From contig CAYMAI010000010.1 in the NCBI GenBank assembly GCA_964388445.1, positions 16,629-80,628 of the forward strand: a stretch of DNA of 64,000 bases, in the 5' to 3' direction. The notes beneath the pieces were generated by a model that ran no database searches, had not been told where the DNA came from, and saw only the letters and a program-made list of their open reading frames with translations. Below, in pieces: positions 26,873-34,215 of this stretch. Both the position numbers and the translations under genes were made by a program. This stretch comes from CAYMAI01 sp964388445. Its GTDB lineage: Bacteria > 4484-113 > JAGGVC01. Position 1 is the stretch's first letter. Every line of letters starts with the position of its first letter.

Positions 26873-28261
26873 CTAAATCACGAACAGATAGCTAGTCAGC
26901 TCTTCCGGCGGAAGAGTGTTTTCGACCGCGTCCGGCGAAAGAGCCACCCTTAGGAAAAACATTCTTCCTTCGCGCGCTTTCGATTCGCGGCCGACGAGCC
27001 GGTTGTAAAAGCTCGCCTGGTCGGCGCCCGTGCCTTTGATTATCACGAGCCCGCTTTTCGCCGTGGGAAGCGGAATGCTTGCGCCGAAGCCGCCCGCGCC
27101 CCCGCCGATACCGCCGCCTCCGCCGGAGCCTCCCCCGCCAACTCCGCCGCCTGCGCCTCCTCCTGCGCCGCCGCCCGCGCCGCCGCCGCCGTTAATCTGG
27201 CCGCCGCGATATACGTAGTATCCGGTGTCGATGCTCGGCACGACGTCCATACTCAACAAAATGTCGCCGAGTTGATTTACGTCCATATAATGCGGTTGAT
27301 GGAAATTAGCGGTACCCGCGCCTTTCATTTTCAGTTCGTGTTCCATCCGCTCACGGCTCGTAACGAACAATATCGGCTTGCCGTACGGGTCGGCTTCGTT
27401 CGGAATGACCATATACGCCAGATTGTTCGCCGAAACAATCGTCGTGAAAACGACGTCGAACGGCGCGTCGAGAAACCGCCCGTGGAAAGGCGCCGGTCCG
27501 CCGCTGCCTTGGCCCGCGGGATTCCATTCCGCCGCGTCGCGGAAACCGCCGCCGCGCGGCTCGCCGGGAGTCGGGGTCGTTTGAATCGGCTCGCGCCGTC
27601 CGCCCACCGGCGGCTGGAACGCGTACGGATCGACGATGATGCTTATCCCGCTCACTTCGGAAAGAATCGCCATGCAGTCGAAGAAGTTCAGTCCGCCGCT
27701 GGCGTCGAGCGAAACGCGCACGTCGCTAAGCTGATTAGGCCTGCTTTGCATATATTCGACGAGTTGCATGAATCCGCGGCTTTCTTCGCTGTACGACGGA
27801 TAATCGTCATAGCCCCGCTCATGGACTTGCGGCTCGCGCCGCATCCGCGGGATATGCGAGGTGTCGCGTCCAGAAAGCGCGTCGCGAAGCGAGGGCGCCT
27901 CCGAAATTTGGCCCGGCGAAATGTCGAGAGCCTTGGCGATTTTCTGGAGGTCCGCACGCGAGCCCGCGAAAATAATGAAGTCGGGCGGCGTTTCGTCCAC
28001 TATTTCAGGGAGTCCGCTGGCCGGATTGCTTGCGGTAATCGCCGGTCTGCCCGGAGCGTAAACCCTGAAATCGCCGTGCACCGGCAGAATTCCAGCTGCA
28101 AACAGCCGGCTTAGCAGCCTGTCCGCGTCCGCGTGAACGAGCGTTTTTACTTCCATGGGGCGAAGTTCGCCGCGATTTTCGTCGGCGGCAAGTGCGGGGA
28201 GCGCAGAAGCCGCAACCGCCGCGGCAATGTACAAACATATAAAACCGGAACGAATATTCAT
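26873..28261 (-). CDS. Exported secretin-N-domain-like protein with Gly-rich linker
   Basis: A 462-residue protein with a signal peptide ending PALAA, start ATG 28261 behind GGGAGG. It shows motifs of secretin N-domains: VKTLVHADADRLLSRLF, FIIFAGSRADLQKIAKALDI, and LNFFDCMAILSEVSGISIIV with DP, the STN/N0-like segment. Secretins form outer-membrane pores for type II secretion or pili. Here the beta-barrel secretin domain is absent; instead a Gly-rich tract (about residues 350-390) joins a short C-terminal domain. It may be an accessory periplasmic ring component or a divergent relative. No other secretion genes are nearby. Confidence 0.6.
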   Translation of the reverse strand: MNIRSGFICLYIAAAVAASALPALAADENRGELRPMEVKTLVHADADRLLSRLFAAGILPVHGDFRVYAPGRPAITASNPASGLPEIVDETPPDFIIFAGSRADLQKIAKALDISPGQISEAPSLRDALSGRDTSHIPRMRREPQVHERGYDDYPSYSEESRGFMQLVEYMQSRPNQLSDVRVSLDASGGLNFFDCMAILSEVSGISIIVDPYAFQPPVGGRREPIQTTPTPGEPRGGGFRDAAEWNPAGQGSGGPAPFHGRFLDAPFDVVFTTIVSANNLAYMVIPNEADPYGKPILFVTSRERMEHELKMKGAGTANFHQPHYMDVNQLGDILLSMDVVPSIDTGYYVYRGGQINGGGGAGGGAGGGAGGGVGGGGSGGGGGIGGGAGGFGASIPLPTAKSGLVIIKGTGADQASFYNRLVGRESKAREGRMFFLRVALSPDAVENTLPPEELTSYLFVI

Positions 28262-28427
28262 AATCCACCTCCCGGCGGCGCGCCGCCGGAACCAGAATGT
28301 CCATGCGCATCCGTGCGCCGCGACGCCCGCGACCGCGCGAATGCATGGCTTCTGATACCATTAGTATACCTGTTGTTCCCGGTTTTTCACGCCTCATCCG
28401 GTTTTTTACATGCGGCGCGGCGCTCCT

Positions 28428-28709
28428 ATGCCGGAAAAGGACAAGCGATTGAGCAGATGTAACGAATATCAGCGGATGATCGAAAACGGAGATTGGCTGG
28501 AGGCTATTTCCGCGCTCGGCAACGCTCTCGAAGCCGACCCGGATTATTCCGGAGCGTTTTTCAACCTGGGGTTGGCGTACGAAAAGGGCGGGCTTACGCG
28601 TTTCGCCCGCGCCGCGTACGAGGAATATCTACGAATCGCGCCTGACGGATATTGGGCGAAAAAGGCCGGCGAACGTCTGGCCGCTCTTTCCGCGCCGGAT
28701 TCCGCGTGA
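28428..28709 (+). CDS. Small TPR protein
   Basis: A 93-residue protein with two tetratricopeptide-like repeats: MIENGDWLEAISALGNALEA with DPDYSG, and AFFNLGLAYEKGGLTRFARA with AYEEYLRIAPDG. It is cytoplasmic and probably a protein-contact module. The start is uncertain: ATG 28428 (MPEKDK) is preferred, but an upstream ATG at 28410 is in frame and neither has a good ribosome site. It converges with the gene ending at 28719. Confidence 0.65.
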   Translation: MPEKDKRLSRCNEYQRMIENGDWLEAISALGNALEADPDYSGAFFNLGLAYEKGGLTRFARAAYEEYLRIAPDGYWAKKAGERLAALSAPDSA

Positions 28710-28718
28710 ATAAGAGAG

Positions 28719-29261
28719 CTATATGTCCCGAATCAAAACGACGGCGTGTTCGCCCGCGCCGAAATAGTCTTTCCAAAGATGCTGATGTAGTCCGCCGGCT
28801 TCGGGTTTGGATTTGCCGCCGCCGCCGTCCGGATGGAAGTTTCCGCCCGCCAGCATTTCGGAAGGCGGCTCGACGGGCGCGAAATCGCTGAGCATGAAAA
28901 GTGACAAAAACGTTTGCGAATTATGGGGCACCGCTGCGAAAAGCTTGTCGCATCCCAGCTCTTTCGCCGCGCCGCAAAGCCTGCCGAGAAAAAATTTGAC
29001 CGCGCCGGTGCCGAGAAGCGCGCCGTCCACGAGTAGGGTTTGAATCATCGCGTTGCCGCGAAAGCTTGGCGCTATCGTGCAGGCGACTACCCCGCATATC
29101 GCGCCTTCCGGATTTTCCAGCTTGAGCGCGAGGTCGCCGAATTGATGCAGGAACATCGCCGGCGCGCACCCGCCGGGCGGGATCCCCTTCCAGCCTTGCG
29201 TTTTTCCGGCCACGCGCTCGACGTCTTCCCACGTGAACGGCCTGGTTTGATAGTCTTCCAT
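28719..29261 (-). CDS. Hypothetical protein, possibly GNAT-like
   Basis: A 180-residue protein starting at ATG 29261 behind GGAG, 15 bases after the nucleotidyltransferase-fusion gene, so probably in its operon. Residues 45-125 (LALKLENPEGAICGVVACTI, then GCDKLFAAVPHNSQTFLSLF) have the strand-helix pattern of an acetyltransferase fold, but the acetyl-CoA loop is not clear. The tail is Gly-rich then acidic. I do not assign a function. Confidence 0.6.
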   Translation of the reverse strand: MEDYQTRPFTWEDVERVAGKTQGWKGIPPGGCAPAMFLHQFGDLALKLENPEGAICGVVACTIAPSFRGNAMIQTLLVDGALLGTGAVKFFLGRLCGAAKELGCDKLFAAVPHNSQTFLSLFMLSDFAPVEPPSEMLAGGNFHPDGGGGKSKPEAGGLHQHLWKDYFGAGEHAVVLIRDI

Positions 29262-29276
29262 CGTTCTCCGGCAAGC

Positions 29277-31016
29277 CTAAAATTTGCGGCCGGTACCGAA
29301 CTCGCCCGACTCGTCTCTGATTTGCTTCGAAATTTTTTCCTGCGCCACGCCTTGGCGAAGCTCGATTTTGTGACTGAGCGCTTCGATAATCGCCGGGATA
29401 TGATCGACGCTTTCGACGCGGATCAGCCGCGCGTCCTCGTCGTCGAACCTGAATTTTTGCACCGCGGCGCCGAGCCCTTCGAAATCCTGCCAAATGTCTA
29501 TTTTCACCCAAATGTACACATGTGGAACGGGCGGCATCGAATCGCCCAGCGTGAGGCTCGCGAGCATGAACTCGCGGTCTTTCCACTGGAAGTAGTATCC
29601 GATTCGAATCATCCGCTCGTCGTTTTCGGGATATTTGCGGTACACGTTTTCGATTTGGCGGATTGCCTTGTCAACCTGTGTCGCGAGTGCGAGCTTGTGT
29701 TCGAGTTTGTCTATGGTCAGCCTGTAAACGCGGGCGGGAAAATGCAGGTATTCGTAAAACTTTTCGGGCACCCAAGTGTTAGAGCGCGTTCCGTCCGGCA
29801 AAAGCGTCGTCAGCTCGGTGTCGGGCAAATTTTCGCTCGTTTTCTTGTAAAGGTCGGGGCGTATTGATTCGGCCGAGGGCCGTTCTTCCTCCTCGCCCAT
29901 CGCGAAGATAAGGTCGGCGGTGTCCTTCATTCCCGCCGCCATCGCCGCTAGCTCCGCCGCGGGGTCGGCTTTCGTGCCGGGCTTCGAGGATTTTTCGGAA
30001 TCGAAGTCGTGGGGGAACGGGTCTTTCGGCGGTTCTTTGAACTTCGGCATTCCTATTGCGCCGGCTTCGCGCTCGCGCTTTCTGCGCAGGAGCTTGATGT
30101 CTTCCTCCGTCATCGGCCTGTCCGCTGGAAGCCCTGCGTCGTCGAATTTCGGCTGGGCCTGCGCGGGCGCCGGTGCGCCGGGAGGAGGATAATAGCCCAT
30201 ATAAGGCGGCGGCCAGCCCACCCTGCGGCCCGGGTCTATGAACCCCGGCGACGCGGGAGACGCGGGCATGGGCGCGGGAATGAGGTCGGGCAAATCCCAC
30301 GAGATTTCCGCCGCAAGCTGATTGGCGCGCGGATAGCTTTCGAAGGTTCCCGCGTCGGTCCACCAGCCGTCGAGGACGCCGAAGAAAAGCTCCTGGTCTT
30401 TTAGATAGGCGCTGTTCACGTCCGTGATTTCAAGCTCGCCCCTGCCGGAAGGTTTGAGCGTTTTTACGATTTCGAAAACCCGGCTGTCGAAAACGTAAAC
30501 GCCGATAACGGCGAGGTTGGTTTTCGGCTCTTTCGGTTTTTCCTCTATTGCGGCGATGCGTCCAACCGTGATTTCCGCCACGCCGAACCTGTGCGGGTCG
30601 GGCACTTCTTTTAAAAGCACCATCGCGCCCTTTCCGCCGGTTTCGGCGAAAAACTTGTCGAGGTGGGGCTTCAGCGGGTCGCTGAAAACGTTGTCGCCGA
30701 GGATTACGCACATGTGGTCGCCCGCGGCGAATTTTTCGGCGAGGCCTAGCGCCTGCGCGATGCCGCCCGCCTCGTCTTGAACGCGGTAGGTGAAATCTAC
30801 GCCGAACGACGCGCCGCTTCCGAGAAGCTCGACCATGTCGCCCATATGCTCTCGCCCCGTTACGACGAGAATTTCGGTCACTCCCGCCTGGCGCAGTTTC
30901 ATCACGGGATGCACCACCATCGGATATTTGCCGACTGGAAGGAGGTGCTTGTTCGTCACCTTCGTAAGGGGAAAGAGCCGAGACCCCGTCCCACCGGCCA
31001 AAATTACGCCTTTCAT
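29277..31016 (-). CDS. Sugar-nucleotidyltransferase (RmlA-like) fused to a novel C-terminal domain
   Basis: A 579-residue fusion. Residues 1-240 are a glucose-1-phosphate nucleotidyltransferase of the RmlA type: MKGVILAGGTGSRLFPLTKV (nucleotide loop), KHLLPVGKYPM, VILGDNVF and WWTDAGTFES. These make dTDP- or similar activated sugars for surface polysaccharide. Residues 240-330 are a Pro-rich and charged linker. Residues 400-579 (TELTTLLPDGTRSNTWVPEK onward) form a globular domain I cannot name; it is rich in aromatic and basic residues. RmlA enzymes normally end near 290 residues, so this is an unusual fusion. Start ATG 31016 behind GGAG; a TATAAT box is at 31069-31064. Confidence 0.8.
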   Translation of the reverse strand: MKGVILAGGTGSRLFPLTKVTNKHLLPVGKYPMVVHPVMKLRQAGVTEILVVTGREHMGDMVELLGSGASFGVDFTYRVQDEAGGIAQALGLAEKFAAGDHMCVILGDNVFSDPLKPHLDKFFAETGGKGAMVLLKEVPDPHRFGVAEITVGRIAAIEEKPKEPKTNLAVIGVYVFDSRVFEIVKTLKPSGRGELEITDVNSAYLKDQELFFGVLDGWWTDAGTFESYPRANQLAAEISWDLPDLIPAPMPASPASPGFIDPGRRVGWPPPYMGYYPPPGAPAPAQAQPKFDDAGLPADRPMTEEDIKLLRRKREREAGAIGMPKFKEPPKDPFPHDFDSEKSSKPGTKADPAAELAAMAAGMKDTADLIFAMGEEEERPSAESIRPDLYKKTSENLPDTELTTLLPDGTRSNTWVPEKFYEYLHFPARVYRLTIDKLEHKLALATQVDKAIRQIENVYRKYPENDERMIRIGYYFQWKDREFMLASLTLGDSMPPVPHVYIWVKIDIWQDFEGLGAAVQKFRFDDEDARLIRVESVDHIPAIIEALSHKIELRQGVAQEKISKQIRDESGEFGTGRKF

Positions 31017-31063
31017 ACGCCGCTCCTTTCGCCCTACGCCAGGCCAAGTGCAAAGACGGGAGT

Positions 31064-31069
31064 ATTATA
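31064..31069 (-). promoter_or_regulatory. -10 box of the nucleotidyltransferase-fusion gene
   Basis: TATAAT on the minus strand, 47 bases before the start codon at 31016. Confidence 0.45.
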
Positions 31070-31142
31070 GCGCAATGGGGGGGGATGATTAGGATTTTCA
31101 AACTATACCTAGGTACGGCAAGGTGGATGCTGCGAAATCAGG

Positions 31143-31148
31143 TATAAT
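31143..31148 (+). promoter_or_regulatory. -10 box of the DNA methyltransferase gene
   Basis: TATAAT in GGTATAAT, 10 bases before ATG 31159. The predicted transcript would have a leader of only about 4 bases. Confidence 0.5.
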
Positions 31149-31158
31149 TGGCTTGGCT

Positions 31159-32067
31159 ATGTCAAATTTAGTATCAAGTTCCGTAAAAGCACATACTCAA
31201 GTTGCCATTTGGCAAGGAGATTGCAGGGTGCTATTAAGTAAAATTGCCAGCAATTCGATTCATTTAGTTTTAACCGACCCACCCTATTTCTTAGACGGTT
31301 TAGATAACGAATGGAAAAAAGGGCAAAATGGTACTACTAGGGAAACTGGCGTGGTTGGGAAGCTACCAGTTGGTATGAAGTTTGACAAAAGGCAAGGAAT
31401 TGCTTTACAGGAGTTTATGACACCAATCTGCCAAGAGCTCCATCGGGTTTTGGTACCGGGTGGCTTTTTTGTTTGTTTTAGCCAGCCTAGACTATACCAT
31501 CGCCTTGCGGTTACGGCCGAAGATTCAGGTTTTGAAATTCGAGACCTCCTGGCATGGCATTTCACGAAAAAGGCACAATTCAAGGCTTTCAGCCTTAATC
31601 ATTTTGTTGAGAAAATGGATTTATCGGAAAAACAAAAGAAATCGTTGAAAAAAGATATGGAGGGCCGAAAGACCCCTCAACTAAGGCCTCAATTTGAAGC
31701 CATGATGCTTGCCCAAAAGTCTAAGGCTGGCACATTTCTGGAGAATTGGCGCAAGTATAGGGTTGGGTTGATGGATGCGAGAAGAAGCCTTAATGGTGGT
31801 TCCCCAACAACCGTAATGACGGTTGAAAAACCCTTACGCACAGCAAACGACGACCATCTTACAATGAAACCAGTTCCTCTCCTAAAGCACATCATAGAGC
31901 TCTTTACGAGTGCGGAGCAAGTAGTCCTTGATCCGTTTTTGGGCAGTGGCTCTACTTGTATCGCTGCTTTTCAAGCTTGCAGGGCAAGTATCGGCATTGA
32001 AATAAATCCTGAATATGTTAAAATGGCCTTTCATCGTTTAAAGGAGGCTGGTTTCCATGGATCCTAA
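31159..32067 (+). CDS. DNA methyltransferase, N4-cytosine/N6-adenine (beta class)
   Basis: A 302-residue DNA amino-methyltransferase. The catalytic motif DPPYFLDGL lies near residue 40 and the SAM-binding DPFLGSGSTCIAAFQA near the C-terminus (about 257-272); this order marks the beta class. It methylates adenine N6 or cytosine N4 at an unknown site. The gene is clearly AT-richer than its neighbours and has a near-leaderless promoter, both pointing to acquisition. Its stop overlaps the small gene at 32057 by 11 bases. No nuclease gene is adjacent, so this may be an orphan methyltransferase. Confidence 0.88.
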   Translation: MSNLVSSSVKAHTQVAIWQGDCRVLLSKIASNSIHLVLTDPPYFLDGLDNEWKKGQNGTTRETGVVGKLPVGMKFDKRQGIALQEFMTPICQELHRVLVPGGFFVCFSQPRLYHRLAVTAEDSGFEIRDLLAWHFTKKAQFKAFSLNHFVEKMDLSEKQKKSLKKDMEGRKTPQLRPQFEAMMLAQKSKAGTFLENWRKYRVGLMDARRSLNGGSPTTVMTVEKPLRTANDDHLTMKPVPLLKHIIELFTSAEQVVLDPFLGSGSTCIAAFQACRASIGIEINPEYVKMAFHRLKEAGFHGS

Positions 32068-32335
32068 GGAATGGGCAAGATTAGGCTACTTTCATTTGCA
32101 GCAGGCAATTCTTCAGCTTTTGGAGGAAAACTACCCCGACTGCATCGGAGCCGCGGCAATTGGTAAAGGAATTGGAGTTTTTCGTAAAGCTGGAAAGGCT
32201 GGAATGAACGACGCCATCGTGACGGGGATTTTAAACTCACTTGCCGAGGAAAACAAAGCAGAAAGGTGCGAGCAGACCAATAAGAAGGGTGGTTGGCGAA
32301 TGACTAAGGACGAGTATGCAAGTCGTTGTCCATAA
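32057..32335 (+). CDS. Small winged-helix-like protein coupled to the DNA methyltransferase
   Basis: A 92-residue protein starting at ATG 32057 behind AAAGGAGG and overlapping the methyltransferase stop. Its pattern (FHLQQAILQLLEENYPD, then GMNDAIVTGILNSLAEENKA and GGWRMTKDEYA) suggests a winged-helix DNA-binding fold. Tight coupling suggests a partner or regulator of the methyltransferase. It is too short to be a standard restriction enzyme. Confidence 0.6.
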   Translation: MDPKEWARLGYFHLQQAILQLLEENYPDCIGAAAIGKGIGVFRKAGKAGMNDAIVTGILNSLAEENKAERCEQTNKKGGWRMTKDEYASRCP

Positions 32336-32349
32336 TCAGCATCTTTGGC

Positions 32350-32934
32350 TTAACTCCCCTCCCGCCACTCCAGCATTTCGTAGTTCGATTTCGACATTCC
32401 TAGGTTTAGGTAGGTTTTTAGCGCGGCGCCGTTTTCCCTGTCCACGTAAAGCCTGACGCACGCCGCGCCCTCCCGCCGGGCCAGCTCGATTACGTGCTCG
32501 TGCAGCGCGCGATATACGCCGCGGCGCCGATGCTCCGGGCGGACGTACACGCTTTGAATCCAGATGTACCACGCGTTGTGCCAATCGCTCCACTCTCGCG
32601 TCAGCATAAGCGTCCCCGCACGCATCCACCCCTCGTCCTTCTCGCCGCCGCCGTGCATGCCGGCAAAATTAGCGCCGTCCGTTAGATCGGGAGAACTTGC
32701 TCCAGAATTTTCATCAGATTCGCCGCCGCCGCCGCCCCCGCTTTCCGCGGCGGAAAAAACATCCGCGATGAAATATTCCGCACGGTCCGGATGTGCGAAT
32801 ACCGCGCGTATTCCGGCGAGCAGCCGCGCCCGGTCGAGAGTCACGCCTTCGGACTCCATCGCCATCGCCATGCTGCAATCCGCCAGAAATTCCGCGTCGC
32901 CAACAAGTCCGCTGCGTACTTTTATTTCCGTCAC
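32350..32934 (-). CDS. GNAT-family N-acetyltransferase with acidic/Gly insert
   Basis: A 194-residue acyltransferase. The acetyl-CoA site is clear: VYVRPEHRRRGVYRALHEHV (about 126-145), followed by VRLYVDRENGAALKTYLNLG. A low-complexity insert (about residues 62-100, Gly/Ser/Asp/Glu) interrupts the N-terminal half, longer than in usual members. The start is GTG 32934, overlapping the stop of the thiamine-binding gene by 3 bases, so they are translationally coupled. The substrate is unknown; free amino acids or small amines are possible. Confidence 0.85.
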   Translation of the reverse strand: MTEIKVRSGLVGDAEFLADCSMAMAMESEGVTLDRARLLAGIRAVFAHPDRAEYFIADVFSAAESGGGGGGESDENSGASSPDLTDGANFAGMHGGGEKDEGWMRAGTLMLTREWSDWHNAWYIWIQSVYVRPEHRRRGVYRALHEHVIELARREGAACVRLYVDRENGAALKTYLNLGMSKSNYEMLEWREGS

Positions 32935-33239
32935 TTTCGCTTCTCCAGTTCGTCTTCGACGGCTTTAACCTTGTCCATTAGCCGCACGACTTTATCCACC
33001 CGGTGGTCGATTTTCGCGATGATATATACGCGGTAATGCCCGTCCGCGATTAGAGCCTCGTCCACCTTGCGGATTAGCTCCAGTAGCTCGCCGAAATCGC
33101 CCTCGACGATCGTGCTCATCGGCGTGAGCATGCTCGGCATTCCGGACGAGCGAATCACCTCTTCCGCCACCGCCACGCTTGCCCGCAGGCTTTCCACGCC
33201 CGCCTTGCGCGGACTGATTGTAAGTTCGAGAATAGCCAA
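32931..33239 (-). CDS. MTH1187/YkoF-type thiamine-binding family protein
   Basis: A 102-residue protein of the MTH1187 (DUF77) family: LAILELTISPRK at the start, the central MLTPMSTIVEGDFGEL, and the C-terminal AKIDHRVDKVVRLMDKVKAV. Members bind thiamine or related pyrimidines and form small ferredoxin-like dimers; most are uncharacterised. The start is TTG 33239, chosen because GGAGG lies 7-8 bases upstream and it matches the normal family length. It leads into the GNAT gene by overlap. Confidence 0.85.
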   Translation of the reverse strand: MAILELTISPRKAGVESLRASVAVAEEVIRSSGMPSMLTPMSTIVEGDFGELLELIRKVDEALIADGHYRVYIIAKIDHRVDKVVRLMDKVKAVEDELEKRK

Positions 33240-33338
33240 GTTGAACGCCTCCGCGAAAAATAATATCGCGCAATTCCGCAAGCCGCCGCCGTTTTGTGGT
33301 ATCTTTTCACGGCCGGGCGTCGCGCCCGCGAGAACGAA

Positions 33339-34067
33339 ATGAAGCATATCAAAATCGTCGCCGTTACGTTATTTCTTGTGGCGTTTTTCGCCGCATCCCC
33401 GCATGTTCGCGCGTCCGAGCTTTGGACGCCGCAAGATTCCGGCTCGTATTTCCGGGTACTGCTCGGACAGGCGAAGTGGTCGGAAGGCCGCTACTATGCC
33501 ATCGCCGCTACCGACCGTTCCGAAGGCGATATGGAAGCGAGCCTCAGCGCGGCAATAGACGCGTGGACGATTCTTTGGCGTTCCTACGGTTATCAGCCGG
33601 CGGCGCGCAAGGTGCGCGAGCTGTCCGTCCTTTCGCCGGGCATAAACCGCCACGCGGGATTCACCGGCGGGCTGAACGTCGAAGCGGACGCCACCGTGAT
33701 GGAACTTAAAAATCCGGCGTACGCGAACTATACGATGTTTCTTTTCCGCATCGTGAACCGGAATTACGAAGTCCTTCCGCTCGCTTTTACGGAAGTAAGC
33801 GTGCTCGACACGGCCGGCAAGTGGTGGCGGGCGGAAAAGCTTACCGAGACGCATCCGCTTTGGCAGAACGTCAAGCGGCTTGCCGCAACTTTCGAGCCGG
33901 AAGAACGGGCGCTTCCCGGGCGAGTCGTCAGCTTCAAAAAAGTGTATGCATCCCCAAACTTGACAAAGGGCAAAATCCGTTTAATACTCCTCAAGGCGGG
34001 CGAGGTCGAAGTGGAAATCCCCTATCTCGAAACTCTGTCGTCAGGCGATGACCTTGCAGTGCCGTAA
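33339..34067 (+). CDS. Exported hypothetical protein
   Basis: A 242-residue protein with a clear signal peptide (KHIKIVAVTLFLVAFFAA then SPHVRASE) and a predicted secreted, soluble mature part. The mature region contains an N-terminal helical part and a beta-rich C-terminal part resembling extracellular DUF4352-like or Ig-like sandwiches (MFLFRIVNRNYEVLPLAF), but I cannot place it in a family. The start is ATG 33339. No operon partner is evident. Confidence 0.6.
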   Translation: MKHIKIVAVTLFLVAFFAASPHVRASELWTPQDSGSYFRVLLGQAKWSEGRYYAIAATDRSEGDMEASLSAAIDAWTILWRSYGYQPAARKVRELSVLSPGINRHAGFTGGLNVEADATVMELKNPAYANYTMFLFRIVNRNYEVLPLAFTEVSVLDTAGKWWRAEKLTETHPLWQNVKRLAATFEPEERALPGRVVSFKKVYASPNLTKGKIRLILLKAGEVEVEIPYLETLSSGDDLAVP

Positions 34068-34182
34068 TGCCGTTATGAGCGCGTCGGCGGCGCGCGAACG
34101 GCTGTTTTCAGGTGGATGGACAATCGGGGCTAAAGGCGTCCCGGCGGGTGAATAGAAGTTTTAATAAATGTGACTATAAGGT

Positions 34183-34204
34183 AACAACGCATTCGTGCGT
34201 TGTT
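34183..34204 (+). promoter_or_regulatory. UUCG-loop hairpin before dnaE
   Basis: Arms AACAACGCA (34183-34191) and TGCGTTGTT (34196-34204) form a perfect 9-bp stem with a TTCG loop. The ribosome site GAGG follows at 34206-34209 and the dnaE ATG at 34216. A TATAAG box lies at 34175-34180. Confidence 0.6.
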
Positions 34205-34215
34205 CGAGGTGTTTG

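Noticed and set aside
27090..27190. GC-rich tandem-like tract
   Set aside because: It is a Gly-rich linker inside a coding frame, not an independent repeat array.
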